Below, in pieces: positions 24,480-35,441 of a stretch of DNA of 64,000 bases. Made by a program: the position numbers and the translations under genes. Each line of letters begins with the position of its first letter. Positions within the stretch are counted from its first letter, which is position 1. This DNA comes from Agrostemma githago (taxonomy: Eukaryota; Streptophyta; Magnoliopsida; Caryophyllales; Caryophyllaceae), in the NCBI GenBank assembly GCA_958450325.1, contig OY288247.1, positions 55,989,701 to 56,053,700 of the forward strand, read 5' to 3'. Under the pieces are notes generated by a model. It worked only from the letters and a program-made list of their open reading frames with translations. It was not told the origin of the DNA and made no database searches.

Positions 24480-24876
24480 CCTTCCACTAAAATCTTTCCA
24501 ACTGGCTCCGGGTGTGGCTGCATGTCCTTCATTTGCAATCCTCCACCAACTGTTGGCTTCTTCTTTCAAAAAGTAGGTTGCTACCTCCACCATTTCTTCA
24601 ATCGGTATATGACTAAGTTTAAAAAGTTTTTCCATCTCTTCTAACCATTCAAAAACCAAGATCGGTAGGGTTATCTGACCCGGAATAGGTAGAGGGTCGG
24701 TGTTTGGAAATTTTCTCAAAGGCTGACTGGCGGTTAGGGTTATGGCTCTGATGGTTATCATTCATAACTTGGGTTAAAAGGGTTTGGGTTGTGGCTAATT
24801 GGTTGGCCATCCTAGTAATAACATCTTCAAAGTGTTGACGTCTTGCTTCTTCCAGATTGTTTTCATTTCTCGTCAT
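24480..24876 (-). pseudogene. Ty3/gypsy gag remnant, frameshifted
   Basis: The first frame, from 24,876, gives MTRNENNLEEARRQHFEDV and ends RPSTYSGSDNPTDL. The second frame continues FEWLEEMEKLFKLSHIP and EVATYFLKEEANSWW, the usual gypsy gag sequence ahead of the capsid core. A 1-nt shift near 24,650 separates them. The segment stops where the LTR remnant begins. Confidence 0.65.
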
Positions 24877-24957
24877 CTGTGAATCTGTGATTATTGTTAA
24901 TGCGCAGAGGTTACTAAAATCAAGGATTCATACACAATACCATTCAGTTAGGTACCA

Positions 24958-24990
24958 AATTATATATATATATAGAGAGAGAGAGAGATA
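24958..24990. repeat. TA/GA microsatellite, left border of V0
   Basis: (TA)n followed by (GA)n. Element V0 starts directly after it. The same kind of microsatellite separates all five elements of the array. Confidence 0.85.
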
Positions 24991-25144
24991 GAGGAGATCA
25001 AAGAAGTTAGTAACTTTCTAGAAGTCAGTGTTGATCTTGGCCTTCCATCCATCTTAAGATGGATGGATGGATGGCCTTCAATTAAAAAAAAAAAGAGGGG
25101 AAGAAAGGCTGCCAAGCATCCCCTCACCCAAATCAATCACAAAA

Positions 25145-25362
25145 AAAAATGAAGGTTGAATATGGATGAATGGAGGTTGAATAATTTTTTAATCCATTAT
25201 TCATTTTAATCCATATTCAACCTTCATTTTTTGTGGATAATGAAGATGAATAATTTTATAAATACAAAAAAAGGTATGAAAAATAAAACAATCACGAAGA
25301 TGTCATGCTTGTTTTATTTTTCATTCCTTTTTTTTGTATTTATAAAATTATTCATCTTCATT
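25145..25362. repeat. Two adjacent long hairpins
   Basis: The first hairpin pairs 25,145-25,167 with 25,209-25,231 (AATGAAGGTTGAATATGGAT and complement). The second pairs 25,239-25,291 with 25,309-25,362: about 53 bp with one mismatch and one bulge around a loop of about 17 nt. Part of the left arm recurs near 30,040-30,110. It is non-coding and could fold in RNA. Confidence 0.75.
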
Positions 25363-26231
25363 ATTCACAAAGAAAAATGAAGGTTGAATATGGATGAATG
25401 GAGGTTCACTACTACAAAACATCAAATAGACAACTCCTAATAGACATCAGATGTTGTTAACAACTGATGTATAATATTTATACATCTGTTTTGTTTGAGA
25501 AACAGATGTCTTTATAGGATAATATACAATTGAGTTTTATAAAAACAGTTGTCTATATATTATACAGCTGTTTTTATTAACCTCAGTTGTCTATTTTGTA
25601 TTTAAGGACCACTAAAAATTGGTTGATACCCGACGACCCATATCAGCTTCTCAAATATCTCAGTTGTCTATTCTGTATCTAAACCCTAAATTTACTATCT
25701 AAACCCAGTAACTCGGTAAGTAATCATGACTTTTGATCTCGGACTCGTATATCTATCTCGCTCTCTCTCTCTCTCTCTTCCTTGTTCTTCTTCCTTCGCT
25801 TTCTCTTACTTCCCATTCTTCTTCTCTTCCTTTCTCCTCTGCACTCTCAATTTTCGTTTCCATAATCTCTCTAAATTAATTCCAAAATACTGTCAATTCA
25901 CTTCATTCCAACTTCCAACACTTTCAATTTTCCCCTAATTCAATTTCTCGCTCAAGATCTCATTTCCCCTCATAATCCTCGACCAACAGATTTATCTAGG
26001 GTTCCAATTATTTCGGCCTTCTCAAACAGTATGTTACACTCTCTTCATTCCTTTATGTTTTTTTGTTAATTAGGTTAATGTTATGAATTCAGCGTGGGAT
26101 TGATTAAGAGTTACGAGCTTATTTCATATCATTAACCTAGACATGTCTCTTGATGTATTGAGGTTTGATTTTTGTGGAATTCCACGTGATTGATGGATAT
26201 AATGTTGTTGTTTTTGTGGTTGATATTATAG

Positions 26232-26441
26232 ATGATAGACGATGGGAAAGCGGAGGCGAAACTGAAATCAATCAAGAGAACAACGACCAAGAGGATGAAG
26301 CTGAAGTGGGATGCTTTCTTCATGAAGGAAGAACCGGAGAAATCAAAAGAACAAGTAGCAGCAGCAGCAGATAATGCCACAGCGGCAGCAGATAATGCAG
26401 CAGCAGCAGCAGATAATAATGCCACAATCAAATACAAGTAA
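26232..26441 (+). CDS. Small Lys/Ala-rich ORF inside the CACTA element
   Basis: 69 residues. A basic N-terminal half (MIDDGKAEAKLKSIKRT) is followed by about 30 residues of AAADNA-type repeats from GCAGCAGATAAT units. It has no known domain. It is possibly an exon of a captured gene extended by repeat expansion; its own function is doubtful. Confidence 0.3.
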   Translation: MIDDGKAEAKLKSIKRTTTKRMKLKWDAFFMKEEPEKSKEQVAAAADNATAAADNAAAAADNNATIKYK

Positions 26442-26723
26442 TCCCCCTAATTCTATTAACATTCATCTAAAATGTACGGAGTAATTTGTTTTCGTCAAGA
26501 TGTTTGTCGATTTGAATTTTGTCCAGCTCTATGATACAATGTTTTAGACTATAATTTTTTGGCTTTGTTCGATTTCCTCTATCGTAAGTTTCCAATCTGT
26601 GTTAAACCCTAAACCCCCTTTCTGATTGTATGATGAATTGTTTGATTTCGATTGTTCTGTAGTAGTAGCTCTGAGAAAATTTTGAATGTGTTTTTTTTAA
26701 TGGTGATTAGATTACTTAAATCT

Positions 26724-26848
26724 ACCGCGATATGTCGAGGTAACAAATTCTCGACAGCCCACCGGACAGCCTGTCTACTTCCGTTCCCTCGACCATTCCC
26801 ACCCGCAGCCACGGCCACCGCCACCGTGCTAGGCGGCGGTCCATTCAT
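26724..26848 (-). pseudogene. Captured fragment of a USP-domain (U-box/kinase type) gene
   Basis: Minus-strand reading STVAVAVAAGG...SRQAVRWAVENLLPR matches the start of the universal-stress-protein domain at the N-terminus of plant USP/U-box receptor-like kinases (VAVAV...ALRWAV). The frame degenerates after about 42 residues and no kinase or U-box follows. This is transduplicated host DNA. Confidence 0.55.
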
Positions 26849-27023
26849 TACCCCCAGTCCTCCATACTATATATGGACCACTAGCTAGCTCTACACGTAA
26901 AACAACTCGGTTTCTCAATTTGGCACGGTGGCGGTCCATTCATTACCCCCAGTCCTCCATACTATATATGGACCACTAGCTAGCTCTACACGTAAAACGA
27001 CTTGGTTTCTCAATTTGGCTTAT
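26834..27023. repeat. Two-copy tandem repeat, 95-bp unit
   Basis: The block GGCGGTCCATTCATTACCCC...TTTCTCAATTTGGC at about 26,834-26,925 is repeated about 95 bp further on with two substitutions. The first copy overlaps the start of the captured USP fragment. The rest of the CACTA interior to 28,450 shows no ORF I can support. Confidence 0.8.
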
Positions 27024-28919
27024 ATATATAGAACTATAGACGCACCATCTGGTAATATGCATGTTTATGTTGCTACAAAAATGATGATCTCTAAGGAATC
27101 AAAATAGAGGTGGGATTAGGCTATATACATTAAATTGACTTATATTTCACATTATTGAATTGTTGGGATCTTTTATTGTGCTACAACTGTTGGATGTCAT
27201 GTAGCCAGACTGCCGATTGTTTGATAACAATTGCATAGTTGTATCATACCGGGATGTGCTTGCTCCTTTCTCCGTATTAACGAGTGATTTCCTACTTTGA
27301 TTATTCGAAGTTATAGGAGTTGAAACATATCTCCTCTCTTACATTTGGGTAAGGCGGTTCACTCGTAAAGTATTGTGAAATTACATGCTAATTGATTCAA
27401 TTGCCCCTTATGGAAAGAAAGATATCAAAGCGTGAAGAAGAGATAACCAATGATGGAAATAGAAGCGATAAAGGTAATTGTGAATATACATGTATGATAT
27501 ACTCCGTATATACAAGTTTGTAATGGTTCAACTTGATCGATAACAGCTTTCCAATTAATCACAAGTTAACTCGAGTTGATGTGGTGCAGGTTGTTGATGA
27601 ATTAAACAGTATCAGCAGCAGTTTGGCTAGTTTCACAAGGTATGATATGGATATAATCATATAAGTGTCTTTAAGTGATAGTACAAACGGACAATTATAT
27701 TGCGCATATACACATTTATTTCCCATTGTCTATAATATTTTCCAATGGCTTCTTTTCTTGTTGAAATTTTCAGTGGCCACCTTACAGGTGCTGAGTTAAG
27801 TCGTAGAGGTATTGATTCATTTCAGCACTCTCATCTCTGTGGTAAAGTTACTGAAGTTGAAACTTAAGACCACTTATTCAGAGATTCTGATGTTTCAAGA
27901 TTGCAATGATTTGGAAGTCAATTGAGTATTAGTCGCCTATCAGGTAACAATCTTACAATAAGCGATTTAGGTATGTACAGTTTCTAAGGCTGAGAAGGGA
28001 CAATGATACTGAGCTGCTTGGGTTTATAGTAGCAATACTATTGACAGCTATGAAGATTTATAAAAACAATCTTTCCATTGCTATCCAAGGACAATTGTGT
28101 AGGGGGGGGGGGGGCTGGAGTAGGAAGAGGAAGAGATAACTCATAGAAGGAAATGTAGAAACTGATCGAAGAGGTACTGGTTTTCCTACATTCACGCTAA
28201 GGCCACAATTATGGTTACTAATCGCCCTATCCATTCCAAATCCATGTCAATCTGGTTATCATGTTGATAGGTACTTTTGGACATTGGATAATTATTTTAT
28301 GTGTACCTTTAGGATTTTGGAGGTTGGATAATGATTTTATGTATCTTTTAGATTTTGGATGTTGGATTTCATAAAAAATGTAACTTCTTTTGTTCAATTA
28401 TTCGCTATGGTATTCTTTTTTTATGGTTTGTTAATAAGTACGTATTTCAGAATTATTAAAAAAACATAAAATATGTATACGTATATAAGCACAAATCTAT
28501 ATATACGTATTTCAGAAAACAATTGTCTATTATGTATATAGACAACTGTTGTTTTAAAAAAAACATTTGTCTATATACATAATAGACAACTGTTGTTTTA
28601 GAAAAACAGTTGTCTATATACGTAATAGACAACTGTTGTTTTAAAAAACAGTTGTTTATTAACCAATTGACAACTGTTCTAAAACAGATGTCTATGCTTA
28701 GACTAATATACAGCTCCAAACTACTCAACTATTGTAAGTCAGTTGTCTATTGCAAAAAAAAAAACAGTTGTCTATTTGATGTTTGTAGTAGTGGTTGAAT
28801 ATTTAATGAATGTTTAAATAATTTGCTCTGATTCGTAGGTATAATCATCTTTTTAATTATGAATGTAACTTTGCTAATGATTATTGAAATATAATGAACT
28901 GTATGACTTTTATTTCCCA

Positions 28920-29400
28920 TTTTACGGTTTCAGTTTTGTAGTCACACACTTTAGGTTGTATAGTCAAATAGTTGATGTTATATAGTCACACTCATTATAT
29001 TGTAGAATCACACAAATTATTGCAGTGATTAGTGCGTGTAATCATCTTTGCTAATGATGATTGAAGTATAAATAAGTATAATTTAGTTGTATAGTCACAG
29101 ATATTAGGTTGTATAGTCACACAGTTTAAGTTGTATAGTTACACTCGTTATGTTGTAGGACGATCACAGTCAGTATGTTGTATATTTACACTCATTATGT
29201 TGTAGGATCACACTGATTATGTTGTATAGTCACACAGTTGAAGTTGTATAGTCACACTCGTTATGTTGTAGGATCACACTGATTATGTTGTATAGTCACA
29301 CAGTTAAAGTTGTACAGTCACATTCATTATGTTATACAATCACGCATCTGTACAGTCATTGTAGTCACATATTCAGTTGTATTGTCATATTCATTGTGTG
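28920..29400. repeat. V0 left motif array (TTGTATAGTCACACTCATTATG)
   Basis: Degenerate copies spaced about 20-35 bp apart, mostly in one orientation, with variants GTAGGATCACACTGATTATG. The complement occurs in the right half of V0. The arrangement suggests a binding-site array rather than a satellite. Confidence 0.75.
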
Positions 29401-29433
29401 ATTTAGATTGATTGTGTGTTTTGTCGCAGCAAA

Positions 29434-29583
29434 ATGGCTGGTAGAAAGAAAAATGTTGGTAAAAGAGGCGGTGAGAAGAAGAAGGTCGTGGAAGATACAG
29501 CGACCAACCACGTAATTGGACAACGTATTGTTGCGCACGTAGCGGAGACCACCATTAAGCTCTTGAGTGTTTGTATGAGATAA
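29434..29583 (+). CDS. Small basic ORF in V0
   Basis: 49 residues: MAGRKKNVGKRGGEKKKVV... then a hydrophobic end, with start context AAAATGG. TTGTCGCAG just upstream looks like a splice acceptor, so this may be the second exon of a V0 gene. The lysine-rich N-terminus could be a nuclear signal. Not recognised. Confidence 0.35.
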   Translation: MAGRKKNVGKRGGEKKKVVEDTATNHVIGQRIVAHVAETTIKLLSVCMR

Positions 29584-30159
29584 AATGTTTGCTTTAGGAT
29601 GAACGTACTCTATGTAAATGATGTTTGCTAGGTTAGAATGTTTTTATGTTTGACGTACTATATGTAAAGGATGAACTTTTTCTAATGTAAATATATTTTC
29701 ATCGCTATTTCCTGGTTTCGTAATCATGCGAGGTCTATAGCAAAATCACTCATCTTTTCACCTTTAAAAACATGCAGCTGTGCACCAATTGGTTTGTAGC
29801 CAAAAGTGATCGTATTTGTATAATCACACTCGTCATGTTGTATAGTCACACTCCCAATGTTGTATAGTCACACTCCTTATAAACATGAAATCAACTATAA
29901 AGAAACCAACATGAATGGAATTTTAATATTTAATGAATGTTTTAATTACTTTTGCATGTGATTAATACTTTCGCTTTTTAGAATGTCGTTACTGAGGAAA
30001 GTCACAACCGTCCATTCATCCATATTCAACCTTCATTTTTTGGATAATGAAGATGAATAATTTTATAAATACCAAAAAAAGAAGGTATGAAAAATAAAAC
30101 AAGCATGAAAATGAAGATGATTAAACGCATGATACCTTAGTCCCAAGGTATTTTACAGC

Positions 30160-30965
30160 TGCGTGATTCTACAACATAGCGAGTGTGACTATACAACATA
30201 ATGAGTGTGACTATAAAAGTGTGTGACCTTGCAATTCTGCCAGAACATTACGCACTAAATGAGTTGTTCTTTTTTTAATTAGAATGTTTTTAACAGTAAA
30301 TCAAAATAATATTTCTAAATAGACCATATTAATTAGAATGTTTTTTTGTTGGATGAATGAAGTTGGAAGATGAAATTGTTCTTTTTTTGGATGAACGAAG
30401 CTTGAAGATGAAGAAATTCTTCTTTTTTTGTTGGATGAATGAAGCTTGAAGATGAAGTTTTTTTTTGTGGGATGAATGAAGCTTAAAGATGAGATGTTGA
30501 AGATGAAAATGAAGATAATTAATGACTGATTCTACAGTTGCGTGATTCTACAACATAGCGAGTGTGACTATACAACATAATGAGTGTGACAATATAACTA
30601 AATATGTGACTACAATGAGTGTACAGCTGTCAGATTACAACATAATGAGTGTGACTATACATCATAATGAGTGTGACTATACAACTGAAAGTGTGTGACC
30701 TTGCAATTCTGTAAGAACATTACACACTAAATGACTTGTTCTTTATTTTTAATTAGAATGTTTTTAAAGTCAATCAAAATAATATTTCCAACTAGAACAT
30801 AATAATTAGAATGTTTTTTTGTTGGATGAATGAAGTTGGAAGATTAAATTGTTCGTTTTTTTGGATGAACGAAGCTTGAAGATGAATAAATTCTTTTTTT
30901 TTTGGATAAATTGAAGTTTGAAGATGAAGTTTTTTTTTGTGGGATGAATGAAGTTTGAAGATGAA
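30160..30965. repeat. V0 right motif array and duplicated block
   Basis: Two tandem copies of a unit of about 370-450 bp. Each begins with TGCGTGATTCTACAACATAGCG and GAGTGTGACTATACAAC motifs and continues with GGATGAATGAAG(C/T)TTGAAGATGAAG repeats. Confidence 0.7.
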
Positions 30966-31277
30966 GATGTTGAAGATGAATGAAGGTTGAAGAATTTGGG
31001 GTTAAATTATGAAGCATGTAGAGAGAAAGTGGAGTAGAAAAAATTTGGGTGATAGAAATAAATTAGTTTGAATTGTGTTGAGAGATGTTGGTGGATTGAA
31101 GTGTGAGAGGGGGCTGCTGCTACTGCTGCTGTCAGTCGCACTGATTGACCCTTTTTTTAAATACAACACACCATCCATCTAAGCCATCCATTTAACCCAT
31201 GATCAATGGACACAAACATAACTTTCCAACTTTCCAACTTTCCAACTTCCCAATCCACCACCAACTCTCTTGATCCC

Positions 31278-31294
31278 ATATATATATATATATA
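31278..31294. repeat. (TA)n between V0 and VE
   Basis: Seventeen bases of alternating A/T are all that separates the right end of V0 from the left end of VE. Confidence 0.9.
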
Positions 31295-32930
31295 AGATCT
31301 TTTACCCAAGTCAAATCTCATACAATTTACCTTCCTTTCACAGTCACTAGATATAATTACATCAATGGTCAAGGTTAAAACTTGATACAACATCCCTCTA
31401 CAATCTACAATTTGTATTCAAAACCCTACTCCAGTATAACGAACGATACACTTCACTGTTCAACCCTATTTTAAAATCCCTCTTTCAACGCGATTCCATT
31501 CATCCTCGATTTCTTCTTTCAATTCACTTTTCTTCATCTATCATCTTTGAGGTAAGATATTTTTCTTCTTTATCTTTTCAATTTTGTAAGTAATCTTTTG
31601 TAATTTTTCAATTTTTTCTTGATTTCTGGTTAATTTTTCAATTTTACAATGTATCTTTTCAATTTCTCCATTATCTACATCCTGTATAAATAAGTGATTA
31701 GTATTTTTCGTGATTGCTAGGTAATCCGATTTCCAAAAATGTCATAAGTTTGTGCGTTGATTTACTCACTATCATTGATTTCGTTTTTGCTGCAAAGTGC
31801 GGTAATTTTTTATTCTAAATCTGTATTTTCGTTTGATTTCGTCAATCTACTGTTTTAATAAGATTAATTTCCGAATTTTTGATTACAAGATTTAAAATTG
31901 AAATTATGAATATTGCAATATTTGAATATGAACAATGAAATACTTGAATATGCACATTGAAATAACTACATATTATTTCATTGCATGGATTTCTTGTTTT
32001 TATACATTATTATTACTATGAAATACCCAATTATTTTATTATGTTATTCCAGTTATTCTATACTATTGTTGTGGTTATTCTATATTATTCTTGAATTTAT
32101 TTCATTATATTAGTTACTATGTTTTATAACCATGGTTATTTTATAGTGTTTTTATAGTTATTCTATAACACATATGTGATTATTGTACTTCAATTTTTTT
32201 GTACTGTAACTAACCCTCAATTTTTTTGTACTGTAACTAACTTCCTCTTTATTTTTGCCTTTCAGTGGAGTGTCTTTTGCTGGGTGCACCCTCAATGATA
32301 TGCAAGATGTTTTATCCCAATACAATAACATGAGTTATTCATTATAATAACTGAGTTTCTACATTAGACTAATAACTACGTAAAATCAGATAACATTATT
32401 TTAAAACTGATTATATTTGAGTGTCAGCTCAATATAATAACATGAGTTATTCATTACAATAACTGATTTTCTACTCTAGAATAACTACATAAAATCAGAT
32501 AACATTATTATAAAGTTAATTATATTTGAATTCCATCTCAATACAATAACACGAGTTATAACAACTGAGTTTCTACATTGGAATAACTACGTAACATCAG
32601 ATAACATTATTCTAAAATTTATTATATTTGAGTTTCATCTCAATACAATAACACAAGTTATTCAATACAATAACTGACTTTCTACATTGAAATCATTACG
32701 TATCTACATTGAAATAACTTGATAACATTATTCTCAGTAAACAATTAAGTTAACTATAAAATAACTACGCTTCTTCATTAAAATAGTCTTGTTTGTACAT
32801 TGAAATAACTATAAAAATCTGAGAAAAAAATGCTTTGGGGATTTAGAGAGTTTTAATCTCAGCTTTTGATCATGTGATATCTAATGGCCACAATTAAGAG
32901 GTAAATTGTACCAAATGTACAAGATCCTGC
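31295..32930. mobile_element. VE: second TIR element of the array
   Basis: About 1.6 kb. The left end AAGATCTTTTACCC and the complement of the right end, AGGATCTTGTACATTTGG, align. They share ACAATTTACCT, (C/A)(C/T)TAGATAT and GGTTAAAACT/GATTAAAACT further in, giving an imperfect inverted repeat of about 85 bp. The interior has a leader-like segment with a donor (TTGAGGTAAGAT, about 31,549), then TTATTCTAT-type motifs on the left and AATAACTAC motifs on the right. It has no ORF of note. Confidence 0.5.
32317..32720. repeat. Tandem repeat of about 110 bp in VE, about four units
   Basis: Units start CAATACAATAACA(T/C)(G/A)AGTTATT at about 32,317, 32,430, 32,540 and 32,641. Each contains AACTACGTAA(A/C)ATCAGATAACATTAT. 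Divergence is moderate. Just before it, TTTGCCTTTCAG (about 32,254-32,265) looks like a splice acceptor. Confidence 0.75.
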
Positions 32931-32936
32931 CTATAG

Positions 32937-33027
32937 ACACACACACACACACACATATACATACATACATACATACATACATACATACATACATACATAC
33001 ATACATACATACATACATACATACATA

Positions 33028-33096
<69 letters not shown>
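32937..33096. repeat. Compound microsatellite (AC)n(TACA)n(TA)n
   Basis: (AC) of about 10 units, then (ATAC)n to about 33,028, then (TA) of about 34 units. It separates VE from V1. The true length is uncertain because such runs collapse in assemblies. Confidence 0.95.
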
Positions 33097-33098
<2 letters not shown>

Positions 33099-33379
33099 AA
33101 GGATCAAGTGAGTCCTCCTATATATATTGAGTCCATGAGTCCAATCTTGGACCATTGATCAAGTGGAGGATGGATGGTTGTGATTGCTTGAGGTGAAATA
33201 AGGAAATAACTAACAAATCTTGGTAAATATATCATTTCTCTCCCTTCTTTAATTATCTCAATGCAAATCTTCTCTCTCTTCTATCAATTTTTTAATTGCA
33301 TCTTTCTCTCACACAACAAGTTTCTTCAAAATTAAGTTTTTTTTTCATCGTCACCAAAAAAATCATCGTTTTCCTACTG

Positions 33380-33990
33380 CCATTGTACGTATGTTACTAT
33401 GTTACTGCCATAATCCATAAAATATGTTACTTTAACTCATACAATGTGTTACTTTAATTCATGAACTGTGTTACTTTAACTCATAAAACTGTGTTACTTT
33501 AACTTATAAAATCTGTTACGTTTATAATAGTCTCTTGCCAAAATTGTTACTTTAACTCATACAATGTGTTACTCTGATTCATGAACTGTGTTACTTTTAA
33601 CTCATAAAATCTGTTACGTTGCATAATAGTCTTTTGCAAAAACATGACTTCCAATCAACCAAAAGAATAATGTATGTTTCTATTAAGAATACTTTAAAAC
33701 AAAAATTATAAAACTCCATTATAATTTCAATGTTTCACACCTGTTACTCTAAGAACTGGATATTGGAAATCAAATTACACTCATAAACTGTGTTACTGTA
33801 ACTCATTAAGTATGTTACTCTAACGCATAATGTGTGTTATTCTAACTCATTTTACTCCAATAAAGGATGTTACTCTAAGCACTAGATATTGGAAAATCAA
33901 TCAAACTCATAAACTGTATTACTGTAACTTATTCAGTATGTTACTCTAACGAATAATGTATGTTACTCTAACAATATATTGTCCTACTCA
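33380..33990. repeat. V1 left motif array (TGTTACTTTAACTCAT)
   Basis: About twenty degenerate copies of TGTTACT(T/C)TAA-(C/T)TCAT, spaced about 20-30 bp and in one orientation. A GAA/TTC-rich segment follows at 33,999-34,060. Confidence 0.75.
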
Positions 33991-34089
33991 GAATTGTGTT
34001 TCTTCTTCTTCATCCTCTTCTTCTTCTTTTTCTTCTTCTTCTTCTTATTCTCCTTCTTCATCGTCAGACAATGACTTACATGACGTTTC

Positions 34090-35325
34090 CTAGCTAATAA
34101 TTCTTTCTTCTTCTTCTTCTTCTTCTTCTTCTTCTTCTTCTACATCTTTGAAGATCTGCTCTATGTATGGAATGAAACTCTCACCCACATCCCTGCACCA
34201 TTCCTCTGCTTTTGCGTCTACTACAAAAATAAGAAGAATGCTAATAAACGTGGCGACAAACAAACAATCAGAACTTGAAATATGGCGGTATTCTAACCAA
34301 AACATTAATAACTAAATCCGATGACGACATGTTACTCTAATGCTTCAAACGTGTTACTGTAATACATTAGGTATGTTATTCTAATGATGACGACTTGTTA
34401 CTCCAATCAGAACTTTAATAATATACAGTTTCTATACTATAAACATAAAATCTGATAATATGGAGTATCTTAATGACTTCCATGGCGTTTCATGTATAAA
34501 GTATAAAGCAAAAACTCACCGTTGGTGTATTTGACAATTTGCATAACCGTCATTGAAGGAGAAATTACAACTGTGTGAGGAAGAAGATGAATGATTGAAC
34601 GTGTATACTTTGATTGAAGGTTGTTTTGATTGAACGTCATGAATAAGAGTTTGAATGACATTATAAACATGTATACTACTATGAATAAGAGTATGCATGA
34701 GAACGTTATACTTTGATATTGTTTCCTATTTTGATGGCAATCACGTTCCATCATTATAGGAAGCAATATTTTTTTAATATGGCGGTATTCTAAATCCTTT
34801 GTTACTCCAATGCATTACAGTAACCGATGACAAGAATTAAAGTAACAGATGAAGTGCATTAAAGTAACACGAGATTCAATTAAAAGAAGATGTCTATACA
34901 CAGGGTTAAACATTAAAATAACAGATGGTCTATATTAAAGTAACACATTATGTGCATTACAATAACTCCATATATATGTTTGTGGAAAAAAATCATATAA
35001 TGATAAGATCTTTAATAATATGCAATTAATCTAATAATATGGAGCATCTTAATGACTTCCATGGCAATGAAAGCATAACAATTGATGAAGATTATGAAAA
35101 ACCTAAATAATAATCAGTGAAGATTGTGAAAAAAAACTAAATAATAAACATAACAATCTGCAATCTATACTAACACAAGAGCAATGAATCGTTGATATGA
35201 ATATATGATGAATGAAATGAATAAAATTGACGCAAAACATGAAAGTAATATCGAAACTCACCATTGTTGTACTTCACGAATTGTTCATCAACAATTGATG
35301 ATGATGTCGCGATCATTGAATCCAT
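34090..35325 (-). pseudogene. V1 split gene with FAR1-like segment
   Basis: A first exon 35,325-35,262 encodes MDSMIATSSSIVDEQFVKYNN and ends NG|GTGAG. An alternative first exon 34,553-34,520 encodes MTVMQIVKYTN. The last exon 34,220-34,090 reads VDAKAEEWCRDVGESFIPY and IEQIFKDV, then a poly-Glu run from a (GAA)n expansion before a stop. The phase-1 junctions fit. Compared with V3, the FAR1-like helix after the IEQIF position is replaced by poly-Glu. The Tat element is inserted 117 bp upstream of the start. Confidence 0.45.
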
Positions 35326-35441
35326 AGTAACGTGATGTCGAGCACATATTTTGAATGAATGAATGGATGAACGTGATGTTGGAAGCGGTTTTTTTTTAGG
35401 TTTGATGAACGTGGTAACGTGAATGAATGAATGAGTGAATG

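Larger units (their letters stand above)
25407..28793. mobile_element. CACTA (CMC/En-Spm) transposon, non-autonomous, with captured gene DNA
   Basis: 3,387 bp. It starts CACTACTACAAAACATC and ends GATGTTTGTAGTAGTG, flanked by the 3-bp duplication GTT (25,404-25,406 and 28,794-28,796). Subterminal copies of ACAGTTGTCTAT and its complement are dense at about 25,420-25,600 and 28,510-28,775, as in CACTA elements. No transposase was found. The interior holds an Ala-rich ORF, a USP-kinase-like fragment, and exon-like pieces (about 27,410-27,930) that I could not assign. Confidence 0.9.
24987..31277. mobile_element. V0: TIR element bordered by microsatellites, with nested CACTA
   Basis: The left end GAGATCAAAGAAGTTAGTAA and the complement of the right end, GGGATCAAGAGAGTTGGTGG, are imperfect inverted repeats. 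Both lead on to GTTGATCTTGGCC/CATTGATCATGGG and then GGATGG motifs. Both ends abut TA repeats. The interior has many copies of TTGTATAGTCACACTCATTATG on the left (28,920-29,395 and 29,815-29,880) and the complement, GAGTGTGACTATACAAC, on the right (30,160-30,230 and 30,535-30,700). A block of about 370-450 bp is duplicated at 30,160-30,535 and 30,535-30,965. Without the CACTA it is about 2.9 kb. The family is not recognised; MULE-like is the best guess. Confidence 0.5.

Noticed and set aside
26132..26437. Ala-rich ORF on the minus strand of the CACTA element
   Set aside because: It is the antisense reading of the GCAGCAGATAAT repeats.
32931..33155. ORF rich in Tyr, Ile, Met and Val
   Set aside because: Pure translation of the CA/TACA/TA microsatellite.
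33380..33990. Evenly spaced short repeats resembling a CRISPR array
   Set aside because: The units are degenerate, the spacing varies, spacers are AT-rich and non-unique, and the DNA is from a plant. It is a transposon motif array.
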